A DNA stretch of 13,919 bases from an uncultured Oscillibacter sp. (GTDB lineage Bacteria > Bacillota > Clostridia > Oscillospirales > Oscillospiraceae). This document shows positions 12,989 to 13,919 of the stretch, in pieces. The position numbers were made by a program, and so were the translations under genes. Position 1 is the stretch's first letter. Each line of letters opens with the position of its first letter. Location of the stretch: contig CAMXNV010000031.1 in the NCBI GenBank assembly GCA_947245315.1, positions 1-13,919 on the forward strand, given 5' to 3'. A model generated the notes under the pieces. It was not told the DNA's origin, did no database searches, and was given only the letters and a program-made list of their open reading frames with translations.

Positions 12989-13114
12989 GGCGTTCCTCCT
13001 CGTGTCTTCCGGCCGCCGGGTAACCGGCCGCTCTGGGAATAGTATGTGCGCTTTTCCCGCAAACAGGCGGTCTCAGCGATTTTTATTACGAACACCCGCT
13101 TCTCTGGGGATAGA
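12989..13114 (-). promoter_or_regulatory. Probable promoter and leader region of the ABC importer operon
   Basis: This spacer between the gdhA terminator and the first permease gene must hold the operon promoter if the operon is independent. A -10-like TACTAT (- strand, 13039-13044) lies about 50 bases upstream of the ATG, but I see no good -35 box at the right distance. A small GC stem (13015-13019 with 13024-13028) sits just upstream of the ribosome binding site. I see no clear CcpA or LacI operator. Confidence 0.25.
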
Positions 13115-13150
13115 AACAGCCCGGGAGCTCCTGCGAGCTCCCGGGCTGTT
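13115..13150 (-). terminator. Terminator of gdhA
   Basis: A perfect 16-bp inverted repeat (13115-13130 with 13135-13150) with a 4-base loop lies 36 bases after the gdhA stop. On the - strand the stem runs into TTTC, a short U-stretch. It separates gdhA from the importer operon transcribed on the same strand. Confidence 0.85.
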
Positions 13151-13186
13151 GCATGATTGGATTGTGAGGGGAAACGAAGGGCGGGC

Positions 13187-13919
13187 TCAGATCAAACCCT
13201 GGGACAGCATGACCTCGGCCACCTTCTGGAAACCGGCCAGGTTGGCGCCCAGCACCAGGTCGCCGGGCCGCCCGCACTCCTCGGCGGCGGTGTAGATATT
13301 GTGGAAGATGTTGGTCATGATGGTTTTCAGCCGCCGGTCCACCTCTTCGAAGCTCCAGGCGTAGCGCATGGAGTTCTGGCTCATCTCCAGGCCGCTGGTG
13401 GCCACGCCGCCGGCGTTGGCGGCCTTGGCGGGGGCGAAGAGGACCCCGGCGTGCTGGAACTCCTGGATGGCCTCGGGGCGGCAGGGCATGTTGGCTCCCT
13501 CCGCCACGGCCATGGTTCCATTTTTCACGATGATTTTGGCAATGTCCCCGTCGATCTCATTCTGGGTGGCGCAGGGCAGGGCGATGTCGCAGGGGACGTT
13601 CCAGATGTTCCGGAAGCCCTCGGTGTAGGTGCTGCCGGGGACCCGGTCGGCGTATTCCTTGATCCGGCCCCGGTGGCCCAGCTTGATGTCCTTCACCACG
13701 TCCAGGTTGATGCCCTGGGGGTCGTGGATATAGCCGTTGGAGTCGCTGAGGGCCACCACCGTGGCGCCCAGCTGGGTGGCCTTCTCCGTGGCGAAGATGG
13801 CCACGTTGCCGCTGCCGGAGACGACCACCTTCTTGCCCGCGAAGCTCTCCTGCTTCATGCACCGGAGCATCTCCTCCGTGAGGTAGCACAGGCCGTAGCC
13901 GGTGGCCTCGGTCCGCACC
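13187..13919 (-). CDS. gdhA: Glutamate dehydrogenase, NADP-type (3' part; 5' end outside the window)
   Basis: The last 243 or so residues are present, roughly the C-terminal half of a protein usually near 445 residues. GdhA interconverts glutamate with 2-oxoglutarate and ammonia. Visible family blocks are RTEATGYGLCY, the dinucleotide fold GSGNVA with a following SDSNGY, LPCATQNEID, VAEGANMPCRPEA, and APAKAANAGGVATSGLEMSQNS. The Ser after the second strand, rather than an acidic residue, favours NADP(H); this is inference. The GTG at the very edge is an internal Val codon (VRTEATGYG), not a start. It has its own terminator and is probably transcribed separately from the importer operon. Confidence 0.96.
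   Translation of the reverse strand, partial: VRTEATGYGLCYLTEEMLRCMKQESFAGKKVVVSGSGNVAIFATEKATQLGATVVALSDSNGYIHDPQGINLDVVKDIKLGHRGRIKEYADRVPGSTYTEGFRNIWNVPCDIALPCATQNEIDGDIAKIIVKNGTMAVAEGANMPCRPEAIQEFQHAGVLFAPAKAANAGGVATSGLEMSQNSMRYAWSFEEVDRRLKTIMTNIFHNIYTAAEECGRPGDLVLGANLAGFQKVAEVMLSQGLI

Noticed and set aside
13077..13100. GGGTGTTC on the - strand here and at position 1, considered as a shared regulatory motif
   Set aside because: The match is only 8 bases and the surroundings differ; it is most likely chance.

Overview
The window looks like chromosome of a GC-rich, Gram-positive gut-type anaerobe of the class Clostridia, most likely an Oscillospiraceae relative (Flavonifractor/Lawsonibacter/Pseudoflavonifractor-like). 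This rests on the gdpP-rplI-dnaB and tilS-hpt-ftsH gene orders typical of Bacillota, strong AGGAGG ribosome binding sites, GC-rich third codon positions and many small palindromic intergenic repeats. The taxonomic call is inference.

Left half, + strand (about 240-8800): a housekeeping cluster. A strong sigma-A-type promoter (238-266) drives gdpP (c-di-AMP phosphodiesterase). A repeat-rich spacer follows, then two small paralogous membrane proteins of unknown function that share an identical 40-base start region, then rplI (ribosomal protein L9). A heptamer-repeat hairpin separates rplI from dnaB (replicative helicase). tilS (tRNA-Ile lysidine synthase), hpt (purine salvage) and ftsH (membrane AAA+ protease) follow with overlapping or tight junctions, so dnaB-tilS-hpt-ftsH reads as one transcription unit. 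It ends at a hairpin terminator (8763-8801).

Right half, - strand (13919 down to 8830): the 3' part of gdhA (glutamate dehydrogenase, cut by the window edge) ends at its own terminator. Next is a probable carbohydrate ABC importer operon in the unusual order MalG-type permease, lipoprotein binding protein, MalF-type permease, with no ATPase gene. A ComEC-like metallo-beta-lactamase-fold protein follows almost without a gap and converges on ftsH at the shared terminator. A large structured repeat lies between the binding protein and the MalF-type permease.

Most of the window is ordinary. The parts that standard families do not explain are the two small membrane proteins between gdpP and rplI, the DHHA1 motif of GdpP with Asn where His is expected, the stand-alone metallo-beta-lactamase protein attached to the transporter operon, and four kinds of palindromic intergenic repeat. 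I found no tRNA, rRNA, CRISPR array, insertion sequence or phage genes, and no convincing complete new defence or biosynthetic system.
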